From: Gammaproteobacteria bacterium RIFCSPHIGHO2_12_FULL_41_20
Lineage (GTDB): Bacteria > Pseudomonadota > Gammaproteobacteria > DSM-16500
Assembly: GCA_001801575.1 (NCBI GenBank)
Contig: MGYC01000014.1
Location: 1-44,632 of the forward strand
DNA: 44,632 bases
Direction: 5' to 3'
Below the pieces are notes generated by a model that was given only the letters and a program-made list of their open reading frames with translations, searched no databases and was not told the origin of the DNA. Numbering within the stretch: position 1 is the first letter of the stretch; every line of letters begins with the position of its first letter. The position numbers and the translations under genes are program-made. Below, in pieces: positions 15,200 to 24,238 of this stretch.

Positions 15200-17329
15200 A
15201 TGAAATCAAAGCTGAATGGATGGCAGCAAACATTTACCATTTTATTATACGCTAGCATTGCCACTTTTCTTCTAATCCCCATTGCATCCAATAGCAAAAT
15301 CCCTTACATGTTGGATTATTTCAATCATCTCTCGGCAATTATGCAGGCTAAGCTTGCACTCATCGAGGGTCAATTTCCACTTCGCGTTGCCCCAACAGGA
15401 AATCACGGGTGGCGCTATCCTTATTTTCAATTTTATTCGCCCCTTAGTTATACTATCGCCGGAGCTATTTATCAGTGGGTAACACCGACCCAACCTTTTC
15501 TCGCTTATAAAATAACTCTTTGGTGCAGCATCATGCTTGGCGGTGTCTACATGAATCGCCTATGCTATTGGTTCACACAATCACTATCCATAGCACTATT
15601 AGCAAGCATAGCGTATCTAACTGCCCCTTATTACGTTATCACTATTAACCATCTTGGCAGCTTTAACGAAACCATTGCATTAGGTCTTATTCCTCTTGTC
15701 CTTTATTACACCTTACAACGTTTTTTATTCCCCTCGAAAAATATAACTTTATTGCAAACCTCTTTTGTTTGGTTTGCCCTTGCCACCATACATCTCATCA
15801 CCTTTATCTATCTTTCTATCTTCGTTGCTATTTTACTATTACTAATCACGCTAAAAAATCAACGCCACTGGTTACACCTTGTTAATACAGGTATTGCTTA
15901 TGGCTTCGGCTGCACATTAGCCATGTGGTTCTTAGGACCCATCATCGTATTGGGAAAACATCTGATTGTCGCAAAAACCTTCGTCCCCTTAGCCAAGTCG
16001 GAGATGGGCACTTCTCTAGCTACGCTGCTCTCCCCGCTTGCGCACATTTCTGCAGTTACAACTCAAGCCATCAGCTCCAATGGCACAATTGACACATTGT
16101 CATTAATTCACCCTAATCTTGGTATCGCTATTCTATTAGGAGCGAGTGTGTCTTTATATGCCATAGTGCGTAAATCATTTTCTGGCAATAAGCGCTTTGA
16201 TTATTGGTTACCTTTTTTATTTATCACCTTCATCATCACATTTTTTGCCACTTGGTCTCCTATCCATTTCTGGAAATGGCTGCCTACTGGCCTCAACATA
16301 ACACAATATAGCTGGCGGTTACTCGGCCAAACCATGTGGTTAGGCACATTATTATTTTCCTGGTCTGTTTATTGGTTATACAAAAATACCCTTAGCACAA
16401 AGCATCTACTATTAGGGATAGTCGCGCTATTACTACTGGCTAGCTCCTGGTTTGCCTCACCCGAAACCAAGAAAATAAGCACTGACAAAATAATCCTGCC
16501 CACTTCTATCATCTTTAATGCCGACGCCTATTTACTGAATCCTTATAAAAATAGCAGCATGATTACCTTCATCGATCATCTAACCTTACCGAGTACCCGC
16601 CAAACAAAAAATAACTCCGCCGTGATAAAATTAGACGCACTTCACTCCATTGCAAAACATTTTACACCGACTACCTCTCCCACTTACATGACCTTGCAAG
16701 GTAAAATAACATCACGAAAAAATGCCACACCGATAGCCCTCATGGTCTATCTAAATCACATGCTGGTAGGAATATACACAGTCATGCCAGGACACATACA
16801 GCTAGACATCCCCTTTGCTAAAATAAAGAAGCTAGTGCAAAATCATGGGGCTACATTGCAGTTATTTGCTATAACCAATCATCCAAAAGAAAAATTACAA
16901 CTTCTCATTCAAGAAGTCGCTCTCTCGGGATTTTTAACGCCAAAAACAGTCATCACAGCAAAGCATACTGCAACGCTCTGCCATCAAGAAAAAACCGAAA
17001 CTATTTGCTCTGTTGCAACGCATGCAGATACCCGCATTATTGAGTTACCGCTCTATTATTACCCCGAGTTATTTACTATTATGCTAAATGGTAAAATAAT
17101 CCCTTATTTTAGTGTGTTATATGGTAATAAAATGATTATTGGTATCACGCCAATACCTGGGGAAGTGAACCATATACAAATTCAATTTCACGGCTTAGCC
17201 TGGGCAAATACATTAAGCACGCTCAGTTGGTTTATATGGGGCATGTTTTTAATATTTATTCTATTGCGTAAATTGTCAACAGACCCTATATACTGCTTGC
17301 AGCAGTTTCCGCTAACACTGTCCTCCTGA
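15200..17329 (+). CDS. Polytopic membrane protein, PTPS-related / GT-C-like
   Basis: Protein of 709 residues. The first ~420 residues hold about ten membrane helices; the last ~270 form an exterior beta-rich domain with one closing helix. The loop after helix 1, MLDYFNHLSAIMQAKLALIE, then GQFPLRVAP and FQFYSPLSY, matches the '6-pyruvoyl-tetrahydropterin synthase-related' membrane domain. That domain is thought to be a GT-C-type glycosyltransferase fold with an acidic residue in the first loop. The substrate is unknown. The final residues QQFPLTLSS and the stop codon are encoded by the left arm of the palindrome at 17301, so the original C terminus has been replaced. The gene is bracketed by two palindromes of the same family. 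Confidence 0.65.
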   Translation: MKSKLNGWQQTFTILLYASIATFLLIPIASNSKIPYMLDYFNHLSAIMQAKLALIEGQFPLRVAPTGNHGWRYPYFQFYSPLSYTIAGAIYQWVTPTQPFLAYKITLWCSIMLGGVYMNRLCYWFTQSLSIALLASIAYLTAPYYVITINHLGSFNETIALGLIPLVLYYTLQRFLFPSKNITLLQTSFVWFALATIHLITFIYLSIFVAILLLLITLKNQRHWLHLVNTGIAYGFGCTLAMWFLGPIIVLGKHLIVAKTFVPLAKSEMGTSLATLLSPLAHISAVTTQAISSNGTIDTLSLIHPNLGIAILLGASVSLYAIVRKSFSGNKRFDYWLPFLFITFIITFFATWSPIHFWKWLPTGLNITQYSWRLLGQTMWLGTLLFSWSVYWLYKNTLSTKHLLLGIVALLLLASSWFASPETKKISTDKIILPTSIIFNADAYLLNPYKNSSMITFIDHLTLPSTRQTKNNSAVIKLDALHSIAKHFTPTTSPTYMTLQGKITSRKNATPIALMVYLNHMLVGIYTVMPGHIQLDIPFAKIKKLVQNHGATLQLFAITNHPKEKLQLLIQEVALSGFLTPKTVITAKHTATLCHQEKTETICSVATHADTRIIELPLYYYPELFTIMLNGKIIPYFSVLYGNKMIIGITPIPGEVNHIQIQFHGLAWANTLSTLSWFIWGMFLIFILLRKLSTDPIYCLQQFPLTLSS

Positions 17330-17465
17330 GCGTTAGGCTGTCCTCCTGAGCGTTAGCGAAGGATCAGCATCCTTGTCACAATACAGTCAACAAGGATGCC
17401 GATCCTTCGCTAACGCTCAGGAGGACAGCCTAACGCTCAGGAGGACAGTGTTAGCGGAAACTGCT
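17301..17465. repeat. 76-bp-arm palindrome with internal duplication (family member 2)
   Basis: Arms 17301-17376 and 17390-17465 pair with one mismatch around a 13-nt centre. Each arm carries two copies of the 20-nt unit CTGTCCTCCTGAGCGTTAG plus one variable base. The related palindrome at 14933 has only one unit. The left arm supplies the last codons and the stop of the preceding membrane-protein gene. Confidence 0.95.
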
Positions 17466-17492
17466 GTACTACTTGGAGAAACATCATAGATC

Positions 17493-18218
17493 ATGACAAA
17501 CCAACTCAAAGACTCGCCTCTACCTTGCATAGAAATCAACCCATCCACTCCGGCACAACATGGCATTATCTGGTTACATGGCTTAGGTGCTGACGGACAT
17601 GACTTTGTTCCCATTGCACAGGAACTCAAACTACCAACTCATTTGGCGATACGGTTTATTTTCCCGCATGCGCCCATACGCCCTGTTACCATCAATCAAG
17701 GACAAACCATGCGCGCATGGTTTGATATCAAATCCTTCCAAATTGACCGCGAAATCGATGAGCTGGGGATTCAACACTCTATACAACAGGTAGAAACATT
17801 GATCGCGCACATGGATCTACCTACTGAAAAAATCATACTGGCTGGATTTTCACAAGGCGCCTTAATAGCACTACGTACCGGTTTAAATTACGATAAACGT
17901 TTAGCCGGTATTATTGCTCTCTCTGGCTTTCTTCCGCATGGCGAATCAGTCATCGCTAACGCCAATTCGATTAATTATAATTTGCCGATTTTTATTGCAC
18001 ATGGCATGGAAGATACGCTGGTTCCCTATATGTTAGGAGAAATGACAGCCACTATCTTAAAAAAAGGGGGTTATGGCGTAAGTTGGCATGATTATGCAGG
18101 CATGTCACATAGCGTCTGTGCAAGAGAAATTCAAGATATTCGTTACTGGATAGAAGGGGTGTGGGAAGGAGCCTCCCCATCCTTTCCTTCCCCCACAAAA
18201 GACGGGGGGAAGGGATGA
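17493..18218 (+). CDS. Carboxylesterase / acyl-protein-thioesterase family hydrolase
   Basis: Alpha/beta hydrolase of 241 residues. The oxyanion-region motif is IIWLHGLGADGHDF (~residues 25-38), the nucleophile is Ser120 in LAGFSQGAL, Asp174 is in HGMEDTLVP and His206 is in GMSHSVC. The family hydrolyses short acyl or aryl esters, or removes acyl groups from lipids and proteins. The expected end is near YWIEGVWE; the extra ~16 residues (ASPSFPSPTKDGGKG) are encoded by a GC-rich hairpin repeat, so the tail is probably not functional. It starts 28 bp after the palindrome. Confidence 0.87.
   Translation: MTNQLKDSPLPCIEINPSTPAQHGIIWLHGLGADGHDFVPIAQELKLPTHLAIRFIFPHAPIRPVTINQGQTMRAWFDIKSFQIDREIDELGIQHSIQQVETLIAHMDLPTEKIILAGFSQGALIALRTGLNYDKRLAGIIALSGFLPHGESVIANANSINYNLPIFIAHGMEDTLVPYMLGEMTATILKKGGYGVSWHDYAGMSHSVCAREIQDIRYWIEGVWEGASPSFPSPTKDGGKG
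18186..18213. repeat. GC-rich hairpin inside the esterase 3' end
   Basis: CCTTCCCCC pairs with GGGGGAAGG across a 10-nt loop. It lies entirely within the last codons of the esterase gene and encodes its Pro/Lys/Gly-rich tail. No T-run follows directly, so a terminator role is uncertain. It resembles the repeat at 15104. Confidence 0.6.
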
Positions 18219-18278
18219 TCTAAGCTGTTTTTACTTAATTTTGCCTATGCCATGCATTACCAATTTTTAGAAGTGCCC

Positions 18279-19040
18279 TTAATAATCAAATAAGAAAGAA
18301 ATACCGCCAGACAACAAGTTAAGATTTCCCGTTTGACTATCACCTTGCGCGCGCGCCCACTGCATATTCACGGCCATTTGCGGATAAACATAATATTCTG
18401 CGCCGGCACCTAGATATAACCCGGTAGTATTATGGCTACTGGATGTGAACCCTATAGAAGAAGCCGCCGTTGTATTCGAAATCCGCTGATTGGAGTTTAG
18501 GCCCGCGATACCGAGCTTGGCAAATACCTCAATACCATAATCAGCCAGCGGTAATATGCCTTTTGCCGCTAAATCATAAGAATAATGATAATCATGACCC
18601 GCCGTACCGCTTGACGCATCAATATTGGCCTTGTAGTAATTGGTATAGCCAATTTCCGCCCCTAGATACGGCATAAATTTATAGCCGCCATTCACATTCC
18701 AGCCAAACCCGGATGTTTGTGCCGAACCCGGATACGATTTATTCTGCACTTGAGAATTACCCGCATTGGCTTCTAGATACCAGCCATATGGCAATGGCAT
18801 CGCTGCATGAGCAGTCGTCCAGCTCAGTAATGCTAAACCGCTAACAATAACTAGGGTCTGTTGATAATTTAAATTTCGTAACGAAAAAAGAGGAGATCGA
18901 GACAAAATGAGTAGAAATTTGCGGAGAATATTGAACATATTTGACGAAAATTTTTGCATATTTTGGCCGATATTCCTCTTTTTGCAGTCGAAATTTAAAT
19001 TATCAATAGACCCTAATTGCCTTGCTGTCATCTGTTTCAC
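18279..19040 (-). CDS. OmpA-like outer-membrane beta-barrel protein with inserted N-terminal segment
   Basis: Protein of 253 residues. The C-terminal ~175 residues look like a small porin-type barrel: alternating aromatic strands such as GWYLEANAGNSQVQ, GYKFMPYLGAEIGYTNYY and TGLYLGAGAEYYVY, ending in GGISFLFDY with the terminal aromatic residue recognised by the Bam machinery. The start is GTG at 19040, preceded by AAGGAG. Codons ~9-62 are encoded by a 164-bp MITE. Removing it with one TA copy restores MKQMTARQL joined to VIVSGLALLSWTTAHA, a standard signal peptide of ~25 residues, giving a 199-residue protein. Whether the extended N terminus still allows export is unknown. Confidence 0.82.
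   Translation of the reverse strand: MKQMTARQLGSIDNLNFDCKKRNIGQNMQKFSSNMFNILRKFLLILSRSPLFSLRNLNYQQTLVIVSGLALLSWTTAHAAMPLPYGWYLEANAGNSQVQNKSYPGSAQTSGFGWNVNGGYKFMPYLGAEIGYTNYYKANIDASSGTAGHDYHYSYDLAAKGILPLADYGIEVFAKLGIAGLNSNQRISNTTAASSIGFTSSSHNTTGLYLGAGAEYYVYPQMAVNMQWARAQGDSQTGNLNLLSGGISFLFDY
18852..19015. mobile_element. 164-bp MITE, TA-flanked, hairpin-like
   Basis: The left end TAGGGTCTGTTGATAATTTA and the reverse complement of the right end, TAGGGTCTATTGATAATTTA, match for ~27 bp with one change. Weaker complementarity continues to the centre, so the whole element can fold back. Both ends carry TA, the target duplication typical of IS630/Tc1-type elements. Net insertion is 162 bp, i.e. exactly 54 codons, and both strands of the host frame remain open. 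No transposase is encoded. A half-copy lies at 42873. Confidence 0.85.
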
Positions 19041-19065
19041 AAATAGTCTCCTTTAAGGTAAATTT

Positions 19066-21159
19066 TTACTCCTGTAATAACGCAATATCCGCCACTAACA
19101 AAAATAAAGCTCGCAATTTACTTAGCAACGCCAACCGATTCTCTCGTAATGCTGGATTATCCACCATTACCATCACATGATCAAAGAAATCATCGATTGG
19201 CTTACGTAATCGCGCCAGCTGCGTTAATACATCCACATAATGTGCCGACTGATATAAAGGCGTAATCACTTTCTGCAATACCTCTAATTGTTCGGCTAAT
19301 GTGCGCTCCGCGTCGAATTCAAATAACTGCGGATTAATTATTTCTGTTTTAATACTCTTTCCATGCTGTTGTAGAATATTACTAACGCGTTTATTCGCCA
19401 AACTCAATGCTTCTGCTTCATTTAAATCCTTAAATACCCGCACCGCTTGTATGCGACGATAAAAATCAAATGGCTTGGTCAAGTTCAATGCAGCTACAGC
19501 AGCAAATACATCTGCAGTAATCCCTTGCTCTTGATACCAGGATTTTAATCTATCTTGCATAAAATCGAAAATTTGCGGTACTACCTGCACGTTTTCTAAC
19601 GCGCATTGATATCCGGCCTGGGCGTGCTCTAACAATACAGCAAGATCAAGATTCAATTCTTTCTCCACCAAGATACGCAACACCCCCATAGCTGCTCGGC
19701 GCAAGCCAAAGGGATCTTTATCTCCTGTTGGTGCTTGATTAAGCCCAAATACACCTACCAGCGTATCAAGACGATCAGCGAGCGCTAGCACACATCCCAA
19801 CATGGAAGCAGGTAAATAATCTTTCGCAAACCGTGGAAGATAGTGTTCTTTTAATGCCTCAGCAATTTCGCGTGGCTCACCGTCGTGTAAAGCATAATAA
19901 TACCCCATCACGCCTTGCAACTCTGGAAATTCCCCCACCATATCTGTGGTTAAGTCGGTTTTCGCTAGCAAGCCAATTCGCGCTGCTTGTAACTCGCTTT
20001 CTCCTATTTCTTTAGCAATAACCATAGCCAATCGCGACAACCGCTGTGATTTATCATATAACGTACCCAGCTTGGCTTGAAACACCATACCCTTTAACCG
20101 CTCTAAGCGTTGCTCAAGGCGCTCTTTTTTATCCACATCAAAAAAGAACACTGCATCTTTTAAGCGCGCCCGCAATACACGCTCATTACCCTGTATAACG
20201 ACCGCCGTATCCTGACTAGCAAGATTACTAATTGTCACAAAGCCAGGCAACAATTTCCCTTCTTCACTGACTATCGGAAAATATCGCTGATGATCTTGCA
20301 TGCTGGATATCAATACTTCGGGTGGTAAAAGAAGAAAAAGCGGATCAAACTGACCACATATCGCTACCGGCCATTCAACCAGTCCAGTCACTTCATTCAG
20401 TAAGCTTTCCTCAAGTAAAACTCGCGGCTTACGCTGTTTAAAATCACTTTGCAGAAGCAACGCTGTGGCTTGCTCACGAATAATCTCTTTGCGCTCAACA
20501 AAGTCTGCAATCACATACCCCTGCTGTTTCAATAACAAGGAATAATCTTGCGGACAGGGAATTTCAAGCGGCTGAGACGCATGGACTCGATGGCCGTAAG
20601 TCACACGACCAGCACGACAACCTATGATTGTTGTTTCAATCACCTCATGCCCATATAACATGATCACAGAATGCACTGGTCGTACAAACTCGACTTCGCC
20701 TTGTCCCCAACGCATACGTTTAGGAATAGGCAACGCTGTTAACGCTTGTTGAATCAACACCGGTAACAAAATAGCTACAGATTTTCCCGCCATAGTCTGA
20801 CGATATCCTACCCACTCACCTTGTTTATTCTTAATGGTTATGAGTGCCTCTGGGGATACCCCACATGAACGTGCAAATCCTAAACAGGCAGAAGTAGGAT
20901 TACCTTGTTTATCGTAAGCAGCCGCCAATGCCGGCCCCTTGCGTTCCAAGGCTTGGCTAGGCTGCTCGCTCGCTAGATTATGAACCAACACTGCTAATCT
21001 ACGCGGCGTCATATACACGGTAGCCGCATCAAAAGCCAACGCCATTTCTCGCAAACGCTTTGTTACTTCCGTGAGGAAACTTTCACCTAATCGAGATAAA
21101 GCTTTAGGTGGTAATTCTTCGCTTAAAATTTCTACTAAAAAATCGTGACGTGCAATCAT
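19066..21159 (-). CDS. glyS: Glycyl-tRNA synthetase beta subunit
   Basis: Beta chain of the heterotetrameric bacterial GlyRS, needed for tRNA-Gly recognition. The 697 residues are of standard length, with the opening [20 protein letters not shown], the core motifs [17 protein letters not shown] and [11 protein letters not shown], an HD-like region ([20 protein letters not shown]) and a C-terminal anticodon-binding helical domain ending in [16 protein letters not shown]. The ATG overlaps the glyQ stop by 4 bp (ATGA), so translation is coupled. Confidence 0.97.
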   Translation of the reverse strand: MIARHDFLVEILSEELPPKALSRLGESFLTEVTKRLREMALAFDAATVYMTPRRLAVLVHNLASEQPSQALERKGPALAAAYDKQGNPTSACLGFARSCGVSPEALITIKNKQGEWVGYRQTMAGKSVAILLPVLIQQALTALPIPKRMRWGQGEVEFVRPVHSVIMLYGHEVIETTIIGCRAGRVTYGHRVHASQPLEIPCPQDYSLLLKQQGYVIADFVERKEIIREQATALLLQSDFKQRKPRVLLEESLLNEVTGLVEWPVAICGQFDPLFLLLPPEVLISSMQDHQRYFPIVSEEGKLLPGFVTISNLASQDTAVVIQGNERVLRARLKDAVFFFDVDKKERLEQRLERLKGMVFQAKLGTLYDKSQRLSRLAMVIAKEIGESELQAARIGLLAKTDLTTDMVGEFPELQGVMGYYYALHDGEPREIAEALKEHYLPRFAKDYLPASMLGCVLALADRLDTLVGVFGLNQAPTGDKDPFGLRRAAMGVLRILVEKELNLDLAVLLEHAQAGYQCALENVQVVPQIFDFMQDRLKSWYQEQGITADVFAAVAALNLTKPFDFYRRIQAVRVFKDLNEAEALSLANKRVSNILQQHGKSIKTEIINPQLFEFDAERTLAEQLEVLQKVITPLYQSAHYVDVLTQLARLRKPIDDFFDHVMVMVDNPALRENRLALLSKLRALFLLVADIALLQE

Positions 21160-22085
21160 GGCATTTCCTTCTGTAACAATGGGAAACCCAATGCTTCACG
21201 TGCGTAATAATAGCTTTCAGCAACGGCTTTGGCGAGACGACGGATTTTAAGAATATGGTGTTGACGCTCCGTGACAGACAATGCACGTCTTGCATCTAAT
21301 AAATTAAAAGTATGCGATGCCTTCAAAGCCATTTCATAAGCCGGTAATGGCAACTCTTTATCGATTAATCGCAAACTCTCACTCTCATAAATATGAAAAA
21401 GCTTAAATAAAATATCAATGTCAGCCATTTCAAAATTATATTTCGACATCTCTACTTCATTTTGATGAAACACATCGCCATACGTCACCCTCCCTTGCGA
21501 AGTGTTACTCCAAACCAAATCATAAATATTATCCACCCCCTGCAATGACATGGCTAGGCGCTCTAACCCATAGGTAATTTCGCCCGTCACTGGCTGACAT
21601 GCCAATCCACCAACTTGCTGAAAATAAGTAAATTGGGTCACTTCCAAGCCATTTAACCACACTTCCCAACCCAGCCCCCACGCCCCTAGTGTCGGTGATT
21701 CCCAGTTATCTTCGACAAAACGGATGTCATGAACCCGTGGATCAATCTGTAAGGCATATAATGACTGAAGATACAATTCTTGAATCATCTCCGGTGATGG
21801 TTTCAACGTCACCTGGAACTGATAATAATGCTGTACCCGATTGGGATTTTCCCCATATCGCCCATCTGTAGGACGCCGGCTCGGCTGTACATAAGCCACA
21901 CGCCAAGGTTCTGGGCCAACTGCATGTAAAAACGTGGCCGGATGAAATGTCCCCGCACCCACCTCCATATCCAACGGTTGCATAATCACACAACCTTGTT
22001 GTGCCCAATAAGCCTGCAGTGAGGCAATTAAGCCCTGAAGAGTTTTCACATCATGTTGTTGCTGTATTATCATGAGAGTTACCAT
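21156..22085 (-). CDS. glyQ: Glycyl-tRNA synthetase alpha subunit
   Basis: Catalytic class II subunit of GlyRS. The 309 residues include [20 protein letters not shown], the class II motif-2 region [16 protein letters not shown], the dimer-interface [13 protein letters not shown] and [12 protein letters not shown]. Two starts are possible, ATG at 22085 or ATG at 22073 (the latter after GGTAACTC); neither has a strong ribosome-binding site. The gene is divergent from prlC, with 55 bp between the two starts. Confidence 0.97.
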   Translation of the reverse strand: MVTLMIIQQQHDVKTLQGLIASLQAYWAQQGCVIMQPLDMEVGAGTFHPATFLHAVGPEPWRVAYVQPSRRPTDGRYGENPNRVQHYYQFQVTLKPSPEMIQELYLQSLYALQIDPRVHDIRFVEDNWESPTLGAWGLGWEVWLNGLEVTQFTYFQQVGGLACQPVTGEITYGLERLAMSLQGVDNIYDLVWSNTSQGRVTYGDVFHQNEVEMSKYNFEMADIDILFKLFHIYESESLRLIDKELPLPAYEMALKASHTFNLLDARRALSVTERQHHILKIRRLAKAVAESYYYAREALGFPLLQKEMP

Positions 22086-22140
22086 TGATCAATCATGGTA
22101 GGATTATAGACTGGTTCCACGCTCCTGAGGAGTATTTTAT

Positions 22141-24198
22141 ATGAATGATACCACCACTATGCTCAAGGAATTACCGACATTCAGCGCCATTCAACCCGAA
22201 CGAATCGAACCCACTATCAAACAAATCCTCCAACATAATCGTCAAAAGCTTGCCAAATTACTCGTACAAGAAAATTTCACTTGGAATAATTTATTACAAC
22301 CGCTAGAAGACATGGAGGATGAACTTAGCAAAACATGGTCACCGATTTCACATCTCTATAGTGTCATGGAGTCAGAAACCTTACGTGCCGCGTATCACGC
22401 AACGTTGCCACTCATTACAGAATATCACACCGCATTATTACAAGATGAGCATTTGTTTATGGCGATTGAATCCATCGCTAAAGGCTTAGATTGCAATACC
22501 CTACATGATGCACAACGTAAAATTATAGAAAATGAAATTCGTGATTTTAAACTCATCGGCATTCATCTCGTCCCCGAAAAGAAAAAACTCATGGCTGAGC
22601 TACAAAAACAACTTAGCCTAGCCTCAACAAAATTTTCTGACAATATATTAGATGCTACCAATGGTTGGATATTCGCCGTACCCAAAGAGAAAGGCCAAGC
22701 TATATTAAAGGGGCTACCTGAGCCTATGCTACAGGCTGCCGAAGAAAATGCCAAAGCACGCGGTTTAACTGGCTGGGTCATCACATTAGAGTATCCATCT
22801 TACTCCACCGCCATGAAATTCGTAGATAACCCTGACACACGCCGCCAGTTATATGAAGCTTATGTCACACGCGCCTCTGACTTAGGGCCCAATGCCGGCC
22901 GCTGGGACAATTCGCCACTCATGGAAGAGATTTTGAAAATCCGCCACAACATTGCGCAACTTGTTGGCTTCCATAATTATGCTGAGTATTCGCTGGCTAC
23001 CAAAATGGCAAAAACCCCCCAAGAAGTATTAACTTTCCTGCAAAACCTCTTAGAAAAATCCAAGCCTTTCGCCGCAGCAGAAATAACTGAATTAGCTAAG
23101 TTTGCCAAGTCGCATGATGGTTGCAAAAAATTACAAGCCTGGGATAGCGCTTATTACTCGGAGAAACTACAACAATCTAAATTCCACTTTACTCAAGAAG
23201 AATTGCGCCCGTACTTCCCTTTGAAACGTGTACTTTCAGGGCTTTTCACTATTGTAAATCATTTGTATGGTTTGGAAATTCGTGAAGAGAAGGATGTCAA
23301 CACATGGCACCCCCAGGTGCAATTTTTTAGTATTTATGACGAACAAGGCAAACTACGTGGCGGCCTATATATGGATCTTTACGCTAGACCACATAAACGT
23401 GATGGCGCTTGGATGGATGATTGCCGAACACGCCGCGTAATTAATGGGCACATTCAATACCCGGTTGCTTTCCTTACCTGTAATTTCATGCGTCCATTAG
23501 CAGACAAACCCGCCTTATTAACCCATGATGATGTGCTTACTCTGTTTCATGAATTTGGTCACTGCCTACATCATCTATTAACCCAGGTAGATTATGCGTC
23601 TGTTTCTGGCATTCATGGTGTACTATGGGACGCAGTAGAGTTTCCCAGTCAATTTATGGAACAGTGGTGTTGGGAAAAAGAAACCTTACCCCTAATTTCA
23701 GGCCATTACCAAACCGGTAATCCTCTGCCAGAAACTCTCTTCAAGAATTTACTTGCGGCCAAACACTTTCAGGCAGGCATGCAAATGCTGCGGCAATTAG
23801 AGTTCGCGCTATTTGATTTTCGCTTACATTTGCAAGACATTACCCACGCAGGGCAAATTCTTACCACATTGGAGGAAGTACGCAAGCAAACTGCGCTTAT
23901 CGAAACACCTACATTTTATCGCTTTCCGCATAGCTTTTCGCATATTTTTAGCGGAGGATATGCTGCAGGGTATTATAGTTATAAATGGGCTGAAATATTA
24001 TCTTGTGACGCATTTGGGCAATTTGAAGAAAATGGGATTTTAGATAAAGCAACTGGGCGCGCTTTCTTAAAACACATCTTAGAGGCAGGTGGAGTGCCTG
24101 ATCCTTTAGCCGCATTTACGGCATTTCGCGGCCGAAAACCACAAATAGATGCGCTTTTAAAGCACTGTGGATTAGCCGAACATAGTAATTCCCATTGA
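22141..24198 (+). CDS. prlC: Oligopeptidase A (M3 metallopeptidase)
   Basis: Cytosolic zinc endopeptidase that degrades peptides, including cleaved signal peptides. The 685 residues match the family length. The zinc site is HEFGHCLHH (His470-Glu471...His474), and the third ligand region DAVEFPSQFMEQWCWE follows ~25 residues later. The C-terminal FSHIFSGGYAAGYYSYKWAE is also diagnostic. GGAG precedes the ATG. It is followed 40 bp later by a peptide transporter, consistent with a shared role in peptide use. Confidence 0.95.
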   Translation: MNDTTTMLKELPTFSAIQPERIEPTIKQILQHNRQKLAKLLVQENFTWNNLLQPLEDMEDELSKTWSPISHLYSVMESETLRAAYHATLPLITEYHTALLQDEHLFMAIESIAKGLDCNTLHDAQRKIIENEIRDFKLIGIHLVPEKKKLMAELQKQLSLASTKFSDNILDATNGWIFAVPKEKGQAILKGLPEPMLQAAEENAKARGLTGWVITLEYPSYSTAMKFVDNPDTRRQLYEAYVTRASDLGPNAGRWDNSPLMEEILKIRHNIAQLVGFHNYAEYSLATKMAKTPQEVLTFLQNLLEKSKPFAAAEITELAKFAKSHDGCKKLQAWDSAYYSEKLQQSKFHFTQEELRPYFPLKRVLSGLFTIVNHLYGLEIREEKDVNTWHPQVQFFSIYDEQGKLRGGLYMDLYARPHKRDGAWMDDCRTRRVINGHIQYPVAFLTCNFMRPLADKPALLTHDDVLTLFHEFGHCLHHLLTQVDYASVSGIHGVLWDAVEFPSQFMEQWCWEKETLPLISGHYQTGNPLPETLFKNLLAAKHFQAGMQMLRQLEFALFDFRLHLQDITHAGQILTTLEEVRKQTALIETPTFYRFPHSFSHIFSGGYAAGYYSYKWAEILSCDAFGQFEENGILDKATGRAFLKHILEAGGVPDPLAAFTAFRGRKPQIDALLKHCGLAEHSNSH

Positions 24199-24238
24199 CC
24201 CCAGAAACAGCTGGGCTGTCATCGTAAGGAGAATAAAA

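Noticed and set aside
14933-17465. Composite transposon with a cargo gene
   Set aside because: The bracketing palindromes encode no transposase and no target duplication around the whole segment was found; kept only as a lower-level observation.
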